DNA of 64,000 bases from Haematococcus lacustris. Taxonomy: Eukaryota; Chlorophyta; Chlorophyceae; Chlamydomonadales; Haematococcaceae. The translations under genes and the position numbers were made by a program. The notes below the pieces were generated by a model, which was not told the DNA's origin, made no database searches, and worked only from the letters and a program-made list of their open reading frames with translations. The number at the start of each line of letters is the position of its first letter. Position 1 is the first letter of the stretch. The stretch covers positions 10,594,663 to 10,658,662 of the forward strand of contig JASKMD010000029.1 of assembly GCA_030144725.1 (NCBI GenBank). The letters run 5' to 3'. Below are positions 1 to 10,830 of this stretch, one piece after another.

Positions 1-2161
1 GGCTGTTCTCAGTGTCAAAGAGTCAGTCGTCTACTTGGGCTGTGAGGGTCATGGGTGCCGGTCGGGAGGTAGCTGGAGGCATGGCGAGGGCAGGGCGGCG
101 GTGAGGATGTGGCACCTGCTGCCCACCTGCTTCTCAACCATCTGGGGGGCTGGGGGCATCACCTGGCCCACTGCTGCTGACGTGCCAAACTTGCCTGCAC
201 CGCATGCCAAGACCCCCAATCAGCAGGGCAAAGCTGCAGCACACTGGGTGCACTTAATGTAGCCCAACATTGCTGCCGCCATCCCCACCCCCTCCCCTCA
301 CCCATTCAGCGCTCCCAAGACCCTCAGCCCTCACACCTGGCTCCAGATTGCAACCTGCTCCACCAACCCTCCTCCCCACACGCCTAACCCCTCCATGCCC
401 TGAACGACTGCCCCAGCTGCCCTTGCCCTGCAGCCGTCCTCCCTATCTCATCTCGTGTCCCCCCCCCTCCACCCCTCCACCCTCCCCCCTGCACCCCTGC
501 CCCCACAACCCTTGGCCTCCTCCACCCTCACCACCCCAGCACCTGACACGTTCCACAGCTGTATGCTGCCGTCCACCAGGCCGGCAGCAATGAGCTTGCC
601 GTCCAGCCCATACCCGCAGGTCGTCACTGCAGTGCGCACCGGCTTGGACGTGGTTGGCTTCACCACTGTCTTCTGCATGATGTTGTGGGTGTCCCAAATT
701 CGGATGGTCCCGTCCTCTGAGCTCGTCATAGCCTAAGGGTGATGTCATGGGCAGGTGGAGGCAGGTGGGGGCAGGTGGGGGCAGGGCAGAGCAGGGCAGG
801 GCAGGGCAGGGCAGGGCAGGGCAGGGCAGGGCAGGGCAGGGCAGGGCAGGGCAGGGCAGGGCAGGGCAGGGCAGGGCAGGTGCCAGGTTGAAAGGTGGCT
901 GGCTGGGAGGGTTCCCTTGCGTGGGGGAGGTAGGAAGGGTCAGGTCCCGGGGTCAAATCCCCACCCGGGGAGATTTAAAGGGGGGTGGTCGGACGGTGCA
1001 GTTACAGCGGCCAAGGACCTGGTAGCTGGTAGGCTGGTGCAATTAGGTTCCGACTTTTCAACAGCTGTCTGATCTCTTGCAAAGCCTACCAGCTTATCCC
1101 TCGATTACACTCACTCTACCTTTGCACCCACTTTCGTTCGTAGCCCTCCTTCCTCCCCTCCCACCCACCCACCTGCCTGCCACCATAGCCCCTCTCCTTT
1201 CCCCCTCCCACCCACCCACCCACCCACCCACCCACCTGCCTGCCACCATAGCCCCTCTCCTTCCTCCCCTCCCACCCACCTGCCTGCCTGCCTGCCACCC
1301 AGCACCCACCGTGTATCTGTCCTGGGGGTGCCACTGGCCGCACGTGAGGGCTGACACGTGGCCCTTAGTGTTGCGCGGGTCCCGGATGTACATGTCACCG
1401 CGCACAAACTCGCCCTTGGTGTGACCATCACGGTCAAAGATCTTGGCCTGCGACACAGTGTGGAGGCACACCCCAGTGCACCCCCAGTGGTGCCCGAGCC
1501 CTGCCAGGCGGGTCCGGGCCAGTGTGCCAGGGTGGTGGGTGCAGGCTGGAGCCTGCCCACCCCGCCCGACACCGCTGTTCAGCTCCTGGCTTGCTGTCAA
1601 TCGGGCTTCTGGGATCATGTGAAGCATCCCAGTGTAGGAGTGCAGATGAGGGCGGCAGCTCCAGGCCAAAGATCCCGCAGCCCTCCACATCCCGCAAGGC
1701 AGGCTAGGGCCCCATGCAGCGCTGCCTTTCACTACCCTTTTACTCCAGCGCAGACACACCCAGCTCACGGCATCATACAGGTTCTCAGACGCAGCAGGGG
1801 TGTGCATGCACTCCCTGGAAGTCCTGGGCTTGTGTCCTAGCACACCAGCTACTGCACCCAGCTACTGGTACCAGGTTCTCAACCCTGCAAGGGTGTGCCT
1901 GCAAGTCTCCTGGAAGTCCCGCTGGTGTGTCCTAATGGCTGCCTAGTCTCCCTTGCACTGGCCTTGGCCCTGGCCCTGCCTCAAAACCTGACGTGGCAGT
2001 GGCCCCGGCCTGGCCCCCGTGTCGACCCAGCCTCGTGCTGACCTTGGCTGAGCCAGTCACTGCCAGCAGCAGCTCGCCTGTGGGGCTCCAGCTCAGCGCA
2101 AGCACAGGGTGGCCCTCCTGAGCCTCAAGCTCCCTGCAGCCAACCACACACCTCTGATCAC

Positions 2162-2195
<34 letters not shown>

Positions 2196-4433
2196 GGGCA
2201 GCAGGGGCAGCAGGGGCAGCAAGGGCAGCAGCAGGGGCAGAACCAGCAGGGGCAGAACCAGGGGCAGCAGGGGCAGAACCAGGGGCAGCAGGGGCAGAAC
2301 CAGGGGCAGAACCAGCAGGGGCAGAACTAGCAGGGGCAGCAGCAGTAGCAGCAACAGCAGGTGCAGCACCAGGGGCAGCTGCAGCAGCAATGGCGGTGGC
2401 AGCAGCAGTAGCAGCAGCACCAGGGGCGGGAATAGTAAAGCAGCAGGGAGGCGCAGCAGTCAATGACGCGGCCTAGCCAACAATCCAGGCTTGACAGCAG
2501 CCAAAGGCTGCATGGTAATGATCCAGCAATGCATTAGGATGCTGGGGGAGGGGTTACAGGAGGGCTGCACGCCATTCTGCCTCAATCAAGCTGGGCAGGT
2601 CAATGAGTAGTGGTCATGCAGTATTGCTGATGGCGCTGAGTCTGCAGCCGTGTGCTGCTGCTGCGGCTGCTGCTCGTGCTGCTGCTAATGGTGATGTAGG
2701 AATGCAAGCAGAACTGTGTTCAAGGCCTTTTGAGGACGCTGATGCCAGGGCTCTGGGCGTTTCCTGTCAGACCCTTTTCATGTATATCCATGTACAAGGC
2801 GCCTTGCCTTTCCTGCACTGCTGCATGGGTGCACTGAGGTGCCTTGCCTCGCCTGCACTGGGTGTACTGAGGCTTGCACCCCACCTGAACGCCTTCATGT
2901 CCCGCTTCATGCCGTTGAAATCATACAGCCTCATATTCATGTCCATGCTGCCTGTGACCAGGCGGTTGCCTGTGTGGTCCACATCCATACACGTCACGGC
3001 TTTGATGTGTGAACTGCCCAACACGACCTCGTGGGTGATGGGCAGCTGGTAGGGGTCCTCCTCCTCTTCGCCTTCATCCTCTTCATCATCCTCGCCCGCT
3101 TCTTCACCTGCGCCAGTCAAGGCCTGCGTTCAGAGGGGCGAGTGGCAGCGGGCATGGTGGCCAGGTTGAGTCACATTGGGTCAGGTCAGGTTGGGTCGAG
3201 TCAAGCCAGGTCAGGCCAGGGGGAGGAGTCCCCCCACAAAGCAGAGTGGTCTCACTCTGCCCAGCAACAAGGTACCACTAATGTGAGAGCGCATGGGCGC
3301 TATGGATGTGAAAGCGCATGGGCGAATGAGGGAGATCATGCTACAGCTTGTCACCCAGAGCGGCGGACGGCTTTGCCCACATGCAGGGGCCATGCACCCA
3401 TGTAGCAGCTGGCCACCCCTTGGCCACTTGTGACTGCCATCCCCACATTGGTGTGCTGTCAGGGTCAGCCATGTTTGCATGTGGTCAACGATCTCACCAG
3501 CTGCTGCTGTCCAGTACCCGGGACATCACCCTGGCCAATCTGCTTTATCTTCACCGGGGGGCGTGGGGGTCCAAAACCGCCCGCCCCAGCTGCATCTGAC
3601 TTTGGCCCCTGCTGCCCTGCTGCCTCATGGTGGCGGCGGTGCTGGGCATGGATTGCATCTGGTCGGTCAACCTTCTGCTCCTGCTGCCCAAAGGACAGGG
3701 GAAAGTACTGGCGCATGCCCTCATGCATTAGCATGCCATCATCTTCCTCAGCCGCTGCACCGTCGTCAGGTGAAGCCGCCACTTCCTCGTCTGAGCCTGA
3801 GTCTGAGCCTGCAACGGCAGCCACAGGTGCCGCTGCAGGTGTTGCTGCTGCGGAGTGTGGAGGTGCAGCTGGGCCGACTGCTGCTGCAGCGTCCTCGACG
3901 GCCACTACCACCTGCGGACGTAAGATTAGCAGGGTGGACATATGAACCCATAGAGGCCCATGCCTGCAGCTGCTTTCCCGTCTGTCTGCATGGCAAGTGC
4001 CCAGGACCCTTACGTATCATGCTCAGCCTTAGACTAGCAAAGGCTACTCACAGGGCCATCATCATCATCATCGTCTTGTGCGGGCACTTTGGTGCCACTG
4101 CCCTGCTGCCTGCGATACGAAGCACTACACTGTTGCAGCTCCACACAGCCTACACAATGTGCCTGCGTTGGAGTCACGTACCTGCTGCTTCCCAGGTACA
4201 AAGCTGCTTTTGAGGCCTCGTCTTCAGCTCGTCGCTTTTGGTCCCGTAGAGCTGACTTGACATGGAGGTGAGCAGAGCAGATGTGGCACATGGTTTTGTA
4301 GGACATAATGAGGTGGGTATGGAGTTGCATGTCTTACCAAGGAGATTGTTGAGGCCAAGCCTAGCTTTGCCTGCCGTGCAGCCCGGATTGCTGCCAGCTC
4401 CTCCTCTTCCTCGTCATCGCTGCCACGACCCAT
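1..4433 (-). CDS. WDR70: WDR70-type WD40 repeat protein, 5' nine exons (3' end outside window)
   Basis: Nine exons can be joined with consistent phases: 4433-4338, 4255-4182, 4109-4052, 3911-3530, 3107-2885, 2133-2043, 1447-1310, 732-543 and 194-127, about 440 codons before the gene leaves the window. Every junction is GT-AG; the donor at 3530 is the least certain. The N-terminus is acidic (GRGSDDEEEEE), then comes an Ala/acidic linker and the FGPPRPP stretch seen before the propeller in plant homologues. WD-repeat cores follow: DPYQLPITHEVVL, KGHVSALTCGQWHP, TSSEDGTIRIWD, LIAAGLVDGSIQLWN. The pieces AKIFDRDG and GDMYIRD.NTKGH match the WDR70 (gastrulation defective 1) family of nuclear proteins tied to histone H2B ubiquitination and DNA repair. 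Introns hold (GGGCA)n, CCCA and CAG repeats. The ATG at 4433 faces the DUF212 gene 116 bp away. Family call is from remembered homologues; function is by family only. Confidence 0.88.
777..881. repeat. (GGGCA)n pentanucleotide array in WDR70 intron
   Basis: About 20 near-perfect copies of GGGCA lie in the intron between exons 1447-1310 and 732-543. The long open frames on both strands here are repeat artefacts. Confidence 0.95.
1158..1295. repeat. CCCA/CCTG-rich low-complexity tract in WDR70 intron
   Basis: The block carrying TGCCTGCCACCATAGCCCCTC is duplicated, with a (CCCA)n run at 1208-1232 between the copies. It lies in the same intron as the GGGCA array. Confidence 0.8.
2160..2440. repeat. 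CAG trinucleotide and GGGGCAGAACCAG minisatellite in WDR70 intron
   Basis: An uninterrupted CAG run (about 2162-2190) passes into degenerate units of GGGGCAG and AACCAG, then CAGCAGTAG copies. It sits just upstream (gene sense) of the acceptor of exon 2133-2043 and is not coding. Confidence 0.9.
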
Positions 4434-4549
4434 GCCTTCTGCCGGCCCAACAGCGTAAGCAAGGCTAGCGCCTCAGTTTTTGGTAGTTTAGAATTCACAC
4501 ACTGCCCCGACAACAGCTCCTCAACCCCTACTACAGTAAGAGCGACAAT
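4434..4549. promoter_or_regulatory. Bidirectional promoter interval
   Basis: Only 116 bp separate the start codons of the divergent WDR70 (minus) and DUF212 (plus) genes, so both 5' UTRs and core promoters must lie here or overlap the genes. I see no clear TATA box. The role is inferred from gene geometry. Confidence 0.5.
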
Positions 4550-5809
4550 ATGGTTGGAAGCTTGGGTCGGGGGGGCGCGTTTGCTGATAATGTCGATACA
4601 TCGGACGTAAACGGAGTACCCGGTAGCGGGTTCTTGGGCATCTTTCGTAACAGGTGCGCAGCTCTGCTTGCAGGAGGCCTCGCCTCGCGCACCGTTCGTG
4701 GTCCAACCACTACTTTCCTCCGCTGTGCAGCCCACTGCTCATAGCAATCCTATGCTTCGCAATCGCGCAATCCTGCAAGTTCGTGATTGTGTGGATTGAT
4801 ACGAAGCAAATTCATTGGGAACGCCTAGTGGGTTCCGGTGGTGAGCATCCAAGTAGCAGGTTGATCCATATGGAAAGGCAGCTGGGTCACCACGGTGGCA
4901 CTGGCACTGGCCACTGTTGTACAATGGCTTCAGGTATGCCCAGTGCCCACTCAGCCTTTGTGACTGGGCTCGCCACATCAGTAGGGATTCGTGAAGGCAC
5001 CAACAGCAGCGTATTTGCAGTCGCTGCAGTACTGGCACTCATCACAATGTGAGTTTGCAGGATCCCTCCTCTATTGATTGCATGTGTACAATAGCTGGTT
5101 CAAACCTTCTACGCCGCAGCATGAGACATGTTGAGGCAATGTGGCAACACGGTGGCAATGTGGCAACACTCATGACATGCACCAGTTTGTCAGCACCCAG
5201 GCGCAATACCTTGCCTACAAACACACCAAGCTTTGTCCACTCTGTAGGTATGATGCCGTCGGCTTAAGACTGCACTCTGGGCGTCATGCCAGCGCCCTGA
5301 ATGCCATCATTGCGGAGCTGCCGCCTGACCACCCCGTGGGGCCAGGCACCTTTGGGCAACTACGGGAACAGTTGGGTCACACACCCCTGCAGGTCAGTAA
5401 GCAGTGGGTGCCAGCAGTGCATGGGCTGGGTTTACAGCCACATGCAGTTCAGGGATGGGGAATGGCAGTTGGTGATAACATGGGCTAATGGGACGTAGCA
5501 ATGCAGCAACGTAGCACGTTGGCCTGCATACTGGGCCGGGCTTGCAGCCACAAGATGACCGTCACAGTACCTGCAACGATGCAGAAGGATCAACAAGAGC
5601 AGCCAGCAGGCAGTGAAGCACTGCATCTTGCACAAACGCAGCAGCCAGGACAGCTGCACAGCTGGACAGGTCACAGTTGCATGGTGCACGTGTGTGACGC
5701 TTGCATGGTGCAGGTGGCTGCTGGCTGCCTGCTGGGTGTGGTGATGGCGGTGGTGGTGCAAGGGTCCCTGGGACCTCTGGCCCACACCCCGGCCCAACTG
5801 CTGGCATAA
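4550..5809 (+). CDS. DUF212 family membrane protein (acid phosphatase/vanadium haloperoxidase-related)
   Basis: Five exons with matching phases: 4550-4653, 4731-4840, 4934-5048, 5248-5392 and 5714-5809, giving 189 residues, the usual size for the family. All introns are GT-AG. The order of landmarks is the family's: hydrophobic start SPLLIAILCFAIAQ, the VGSGGMPSAHSA signature split by intron 2, a second membrane segment (VFAVAAVLALITMYDA), then RLHSGRHASALN, LGHTPLQ, and a final hydrophobic stretch VAAGCLLGVVMAVVVQG before the TAA. The MPSAHS motif resembles the PAP2/haloperoxidase signature. No enzymatic activity is established for DUF212 proteins, so the phosphatase label describes relatedness only. 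The gene is transcribed divergently from WDR70. A TGTAA polyadenylation-like signal lies at 6179-6183, about 370 bp past the stop. Confidence 0.88.
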
Positions 5810-6900
5810 GCCTCTGGGCCCACCAGCCATTAGGTATGAACCAGAACCACGAACTGCGACTGTGGTGAAACCAGGGAGGGTGCGCACAGCTGCAGCTTGG
5901 AACTGCATCCTAGAGCAGCAGGAGGAAGTCAGCACCTGTGCGGGTGGGGCTTGCTGCTCATTGCTACAAGGATGAGCCGGAGAGGGAGGAGAAGATTACC
6001 TCATGCAGGCACTCGAGGAGCAGCGCTGCCAGCTGTACCTGTGCGGGTGGAAGCTGTCGATAGGCGGGAGTGAGAGGAATGAGGAGGAGTGAAGGTTCTG
6101 TGCCTGGCTATGGAAGCGACAGCATGGGTTAGGAGCAGGAGCAAGGGGTGAGGGCTGTGCTGGCACAGGGCCGAGGTATGTAAGCTTGTCGGCACGAAGT
6201 GCATGGCCACCGAAGTGCATGGCTTGGGACTGCCAGCAATGGTCAAGCCTGCCAGGGGCTGCTAGTAGGTACTTCACTAGGGCTCACTAGGGCTCAAATG
6301 GAGGCCCTAGTGAGGGACAAGAGGGCTGCCAGGGGCTGCAGGGGAGGACACCACCCTGACCTGCCGGCCCTCGTTGACCTATGTACTGCTTTAGATGCAC
6401 TATTCACACATTATCCTAGTCATTAGTTGTGCTTGCAGCTAAGCTGACGACAAGAATCACAGCATGGTGTCATACACATTGCAGGCTCCATCTTGTTTTG
6501 AGTGCGGTTGGGGGGCTGAGGTGCGTGTGGGCGGGCGTCAGTGCATGTGGTGAACTATATGGTCATACGCATTGACGTTGGCTGTCAGGCTATCATGTGA
6601 CAGTCTGGTAGCAACGTGATGTTGCAGCATGGGATTGACAAAGTGTACAGCACTCGTGGTGTCGCCCACAAAGAACCTGGTGAATGACGGGGTGGGGCTT
6701 CCAAGCACAGCCCCTGAATCGTAGTGGTGTGTGAGATGTGGGTACAAACCTGGACAGCCGCTGCAGACCAGCCGGGCCCACAACAACGCATAGTTGACCT
6801 TAAAGGCTGTTAGCTGTTGGTCCGCCTTTTTCACGGATTTTTTTACGGAAAACCCAAGTTGCTTGCAGAGGCCACCGCCCGTCTTAATGCCCATCGCGTG
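5810..6900. other. Intergenic stretch with dispersed repeats
   Basis: I see no convincing gene. It contains a perfect 11-bp inverted repeat (CTCACTAGGGC...GCCCTAGTGAG, 6283-6314) inside a repeat shared with 9629-9670, and at 6590-6770 (minus) a repeat whose second copy is at 27108-27290. Confidence 0.6.
6590..6775 (-). repeat. Dispersed ~180-bp repeat, copy A (open on minus strand)
   Basis: Read on the minus strand this is about 95% identical by eye to 27108-27290 (plus). Both copies keep the same open frame with GLYPHLTHHYD and FFVGDTTSAVHFVNP. No family recognised; it may be an exon of an unidentified mobile element. Confidence 0.75.
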
Positions 6901-9377
6901 ATGGCTAAGAAGGGCAGCGGCAAGCACAAGAAGGACCCGGGAAAGAAACAGAAAGGTGCGTGTCCCCAGCCGACTGTGAGCTCCGTGAGTTACGCGCTGT
7001 GTGATAACCCGTCGCTCTTGTTGGTTCCATCGCAGCGTCTCGTTCCCCTCAAGGCAAGCAACGACAGGAGCGTCGGGATGGCTGGACCACGCGCAGACGT
7101 CAGGTGCAGCCCCTGCCTTATGTGTCCCCGCATTGTTTATGTCCCCGCACTGTTTGTGTCCCCGCCTGTCAAAGTGGCCTATCAAAATGGCAACTTTGCT
7201 TGGCTGCAGGTTATGAAGGTCCCCGAGGGCGCAGTGCTGCGCGGCTGCAAGAAGACGAGGCGCAAGCTGCGGGAGCACCTCCGGCTGCGGGCTGAAATCC
7301 ACTCCCAGCTCCGCCTGATCGCGTCGTTGCTGGTGCTCAGAATCTTCCTAACGTGCCTTGTGGGCTACCCTACCCCGGGCTTCCCCAGCGCACCTCAGCC
7401 TCCAGCCGTGCAGCCCCCCCAACCCCCTGATGCTCCCCCCCTAACCCCACTACCCCCACGGGCCCCTGCCCAGCCTGCCAGCATGGAGTTTGACACTGAC
7501 TCTGACTCCGAGTCAGACTGTGACTCAGAGCCAGAGCCACAGTCTGACTCGGAGTCAGAGTCAGAACCCGAGCCAGTCACGCAACCCCCCCAAAGGCGCT
7601 GCAGCGCCCGCCTGGCAGCCCTTGCACCCGCAGCACCCACTGGCCCTCCCTTGCCCCTTGACTGCGAGGACCCCCTGATGCTCAGGCAGCTGAAAGACTT
7701 CTGCAAGTTCTTTGCCAACCCAAACTTCAAGACATGCTACAACCAGCTGCAGCGGCGCTTTGTTCGGCACCGCCACCCCATGCTCATGCCAGTCTTTGAG
7801 GACCCCAGCAACCAGGCGCTGCTGGCCAAGCTGCAGGAGCTGTGCAGCATCAACCTGACGGGTGACGCCAACACCATCGACGCACACTCCATGCAGCTGG
7901 CGGTGGCCATGCAGCAGCATTACTCCAACCCAGGCAAGTGATTGTGGTGACTAGACCCTGGACTTGGACTTGGACTTGGACCTGGACCGAGACCAGACCT
8001 GACCTGACCAGACCTGACCTTATACCTGACCTGACCTAGACCTGACCTGACCTAGACCTGACCTTATACCTGACCTGTACCTGACCTGCAGAGCGCTTTG
8101 TCAAGCTGTAGGCCAAGGCTGCCAGGGCCCAGCTAGGCTGGAGCGGTGAGGAGGCGCAGCTGTTCATCAAGATGGCGTGCGGGTATGGCATCAACGCCAA
8201 CAGCTCGGAGCTCAAGGCCGCCACCCTGGACAAGGGCCATGTGGCGGACCTGATAGAGGAGGCCAACAAGCACCGTCGCCTACTGGGCATGACCCTCCCT
8301 GGAGGCCAACCTGAAGCACATCACCGTCACCCTGGCCACCTGGGATGCGGTGTGGGAGGTGTACCTGGACCCCAAGTGGGCACGGCAGCGGCTGAGGCTA
8401 TACGGAGCCCAGGACCGGGCGCTGGAGCATTTCTTCAACAAGGTGAGGGTGGGTGGGTGGGTAGGTGGGAGGGAGGGTAGGTAAGGGACTGAGAGGTGGT
8501 GGGTTGGGCATGAAGTGAACGAGTACTTGGTTGTGCCATGCCTAACCGTGTGCCACCATGTCAGCCACCCTCTGTTGCCTTGTGTGCATGGCTGCAGCTG
8601 GAGGAGGAGATGGCTGAGCTGTCCATGGAGCGCCACAATCATGCCAAGCAGCTGGTGGTGTTCTTTGGTGCAGCTACCATTGGCACTGGGGGTGGGTGGG
8701 GTGCTGATGCGGTGCTGCGAGCCTGCTGCAAGGTGGTGTGCAGGCCCAGGGGTGCAGGCCAGCGGCGAGGCAGGGTGGTGCTTGTGGATGAGCACCGCAC
8801 CAGCCGGGTCAGCTCAGCAGTGAATGGCAAGCAGCCCTGTGAGGAGGAGCTGAACAAACTCAGTGCCACAAGGCCTGCAGGCTGGAAGCCCCCAGCAGGG
8901 CAGGTGGACCTCCGCCTGGTGCGCCCAGCCTGGAGCCAGGAGTGTGGCCAGCCAGTGCGGGGCCTGATGTGGTGCCCTGTAGTGGCCCCCCGCAAGCCCC
9001 CACAGGCCCCACGGAGCAGCCAGTCAGCCACACAGCCAGCAGCCTCAGAGCCAGGGCCCAGCACTCCCCCTCCAGCCAAGCGCAGCAAGCCAGCAGCTGA
9101 GCCCACCAAGGGCAGGGGCAAGGGCAAGGGCAAGGCTGCCAAAGCCAAGCCAGCACCACAGCCAGGCAGGTGGCTGGACAGGGACTGCAATGCAGCATTG
9201 AACATGCAGCGCATTGGGGAGAGCAGGTGGCGTCCACTGGAGCTGTGCTACTGGCCAGACCAGGGAGCTCTGCCAGCCAAGGGCAAGGAGTACCCTGGCC
9301 TGGGCTACAAGCGGCTGCGAGACAAGCCTCCCAAGGCCAAGGAGCAGCAGCAGCAGCAGCCTGCTGAGGCACAGTAA
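6901..9377 (+). pseudogene. Fanzor/TnpB-like transposon nuclease gene, degenerate copy (type 1)
   Basis: Probable exons start with a lysine-rich leader (MAKKGSGKHKKDPGKK, 6901), then 7035-7104 and 7211-7935, then 8091-8443 and 8598-9377. The second exon block carries VMKVPEGAVLRGCKKTRRKLREH and an acidic SDSES tract (7490-7570). Donor 7936 reads CAG|GCAAGT, a GC-AG type intron. The last exon has FFGAATIGTGGGWGAD, then VDEHRTS, then GLMWCP, a Pro/Lys-rich linker and LDRDCNAALN. VDE.RTS followed by RD.NAALN is the order expected for the relocated catalytic Glu and third RuvC Asp of Fanzor proteins; family identity is inference from these motifs. The zinc-ribbon cysteines are mostly replaced (SSAV, CPVV), and I find no RuvC-I Asp motif. 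An in-frame TAG at 8109-8111 and a frame change near 8290-8310 suggest this copy is broken. Confidence 0.6.
7945..8090. repeat. GACCTGACCTA simple repeat in intron
   Basis: Degenerate 5-6-mer units (GACCTG, GGACTT) fill the intron before the exon that starts at 8091. Confidence 0.8.
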
Positions 9378-9720
9378 TGTGTGCCCCCTTCGTTGAGCTG
9401 TCATCAGCTTACAATTAGTGCATACAGGTCATGCCAACTCTACATCATAGCCCTCGGGTCAGGCAATAGTGTAGGTGGTAGGCGGCTCATGTGCCATGTG
9501 CACTGGGTTTACTCCACACAGCCCAATAACACTGTTTGAGTCGGGTCTAGTTAGTGGCTGCTAGTGGCTGCTAGTGGCTGCTAGTAGGTACTCCATTTGA
9601 GGGGGCTAGTAGGTACTCCATTTGAGGGGGCTCAAATGGAGGCCCTAGTGAGGGACAAGAGGGCTGTCAGGCTGTGTACTGCTTGCTAAGATCAAGCAAT
9701 TGCGTGTAAAACAGCCAACT
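9378..9720 (+). other. 3' region of type-1 Fanzor-like element, with hairpins
   Basis: Beginning just after the TAA, a segment with the hairpin AGCTG-TCAT-CAGCT (about 9394-9407) is shared, diverged, with 25442-25546. Further on, a perfect 11-bp inverted repeat CTCCATTTGAG-GGGG-CTCAAATGGAG lies at 9616-9641 and a TGTAA polyadenylation-like signal at 9705-9709. Conserved sequence past the stop is where guide RNA would be expected in TnpB/Fanzor-type elements; that role is a hypothesis. Confidence 0.45.
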
Positions 9721-9960
9721 GCTATCCCTGAGGGCCCGATTTGTTTTTTACATTCACATTGTTTATTGGCCTGATGTCAGGGCCTGATGTCACCCTAGCG
9801 CAGCCTCCAGCTCGGCTACTATGGGGACAACACCATGTAGTATATATGTAATGGACCTCATTTCCGCCCCACTCCGGTTGCCGGCACTCCGGTTAGATGG
9901 CGACCTGATGCACACCCCAACACGGCCACTCCGCTTGGACAATGTTACTGAATCCCTGAG

Positions 9961-10592
9961 ATGCCCCCGAAGAGGAAACGCAAGCGCCCCGTCTTCCCCG
10001 CACAGAGTGCAGCCGGTAAGCCGCAAAGCTTGACGAAAGGCTCCCAAAAGCTAGAACTGACGATGCATTTGCTGTGCTTTCCCGTGTCTGCAGGTGCCAG
10101 TGGCAGTGGGCAGCAAGATCAGGAGCAGGGGCAGGCTCAAGTGCCGCCCAACCCTCCTCCCCCAGCACGGGCCCCCCCTGCCCAGGGGCCCCCTGCCCCT
10201 GACCAGGACCCACCTCCCCCTGCCCCTGCCCAGGACCCCCCTCCCCCCGCCCAGGCCCCACCCCCGCCCAGGCCCCACCCCCTCCCCTTGCCCAGGCCCA
10301 GCCCCTCCCTGCAGCACCTGGCCCAGCCCCACGACCCCAGGCCCCCCCATGGGGCAGGTGCCTGGACCGGGACACCAACGAGTGCCTGAACTTGCAGCGA
10401 ATTGGGGAGAGCATGCAGCGCCCCCTGGAGCTGTGCAGCTATGAGGACCTTGAGGCTCTGCCCCCTGTGGGTGATGAGTACCAACAGGGCTATAAGCTGG
10501 TCAATGACCGGCTGCCCAAGGGCAGGCAGCGGCTACACCGGGCTGCAGAGTACCGGCGGGGCATTGATGGACGGGCCCGCAACAATATATAG
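9961..10592 (+). pseudogene. Fanzor/TnpB-like gene, internally deleted copy (type 2)
   Basis: Exon 1 (9961-10015) encodes a basic leader MPPKRKRKRPVFPAQSAAG, a likely nuclear-localisation signal, and ends at a GTAAGC donor. The next exon (acceptor 10093) goes straight into a proline-rich tract and then the C-terminal block GRCLDRDTNECLNLQRIGES, followed by RPLELCSYEDLEALPPVG and HRAAEYRRGIDGRARNN, stopping at TAG 10590-10592. The body between leader and RuvC-III-like tail is missing compared with the type-1 gene, so this looks like a non-autonomous deletion derivative. The proline tract is read in a different frame from the tail, so at least one indel in the C-runs has broken the frame. RuvC-III Asp candidate: the second D of LDRD.N.CLN. 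Identity as Fanzor is inference. Confidence 0.6.
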
Positions 10593-10830
10593 GCCCTTGT
10601 AGTTTGCACAGGCTGTTAGCCTTTCAAGCAATAAGCTGTTGGTTTTGGTGAGGTGCCCAGTGGTCCCCTGTTGGCTGGGATGGAATATGCCACCGATGTG
10701 GGTATGGCAGTCATTAAGGGTGCGACCGAGGATGCTACAACTTGATTGTAGTAGTTGAGTGAGATTACCCACAGTCAAACATGTTCTTCTTTGTTGAATG
10801 AGTGTTGTTTGACTGTCTTACATGCAATTG
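10593..10830 (+). other. Conserved post-stop block of type-2 Fanzor-like element
   Basis: The first ~45 bp after the stop (core GACAGGCTGTT.CCTTTCAA with small changes) recurs after the stop of the minus-strand copies at 25063 and 31850. The similarity to the 31.6-31.85 kb copy continues to about TTGAATGAGT and TTTGACTGTC, which probably marks the element's 3' end (compare CCTCCTTTGACAG at 31612). Candidate guide-RNA-like or terminal sequence. Confidence 0.5.
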
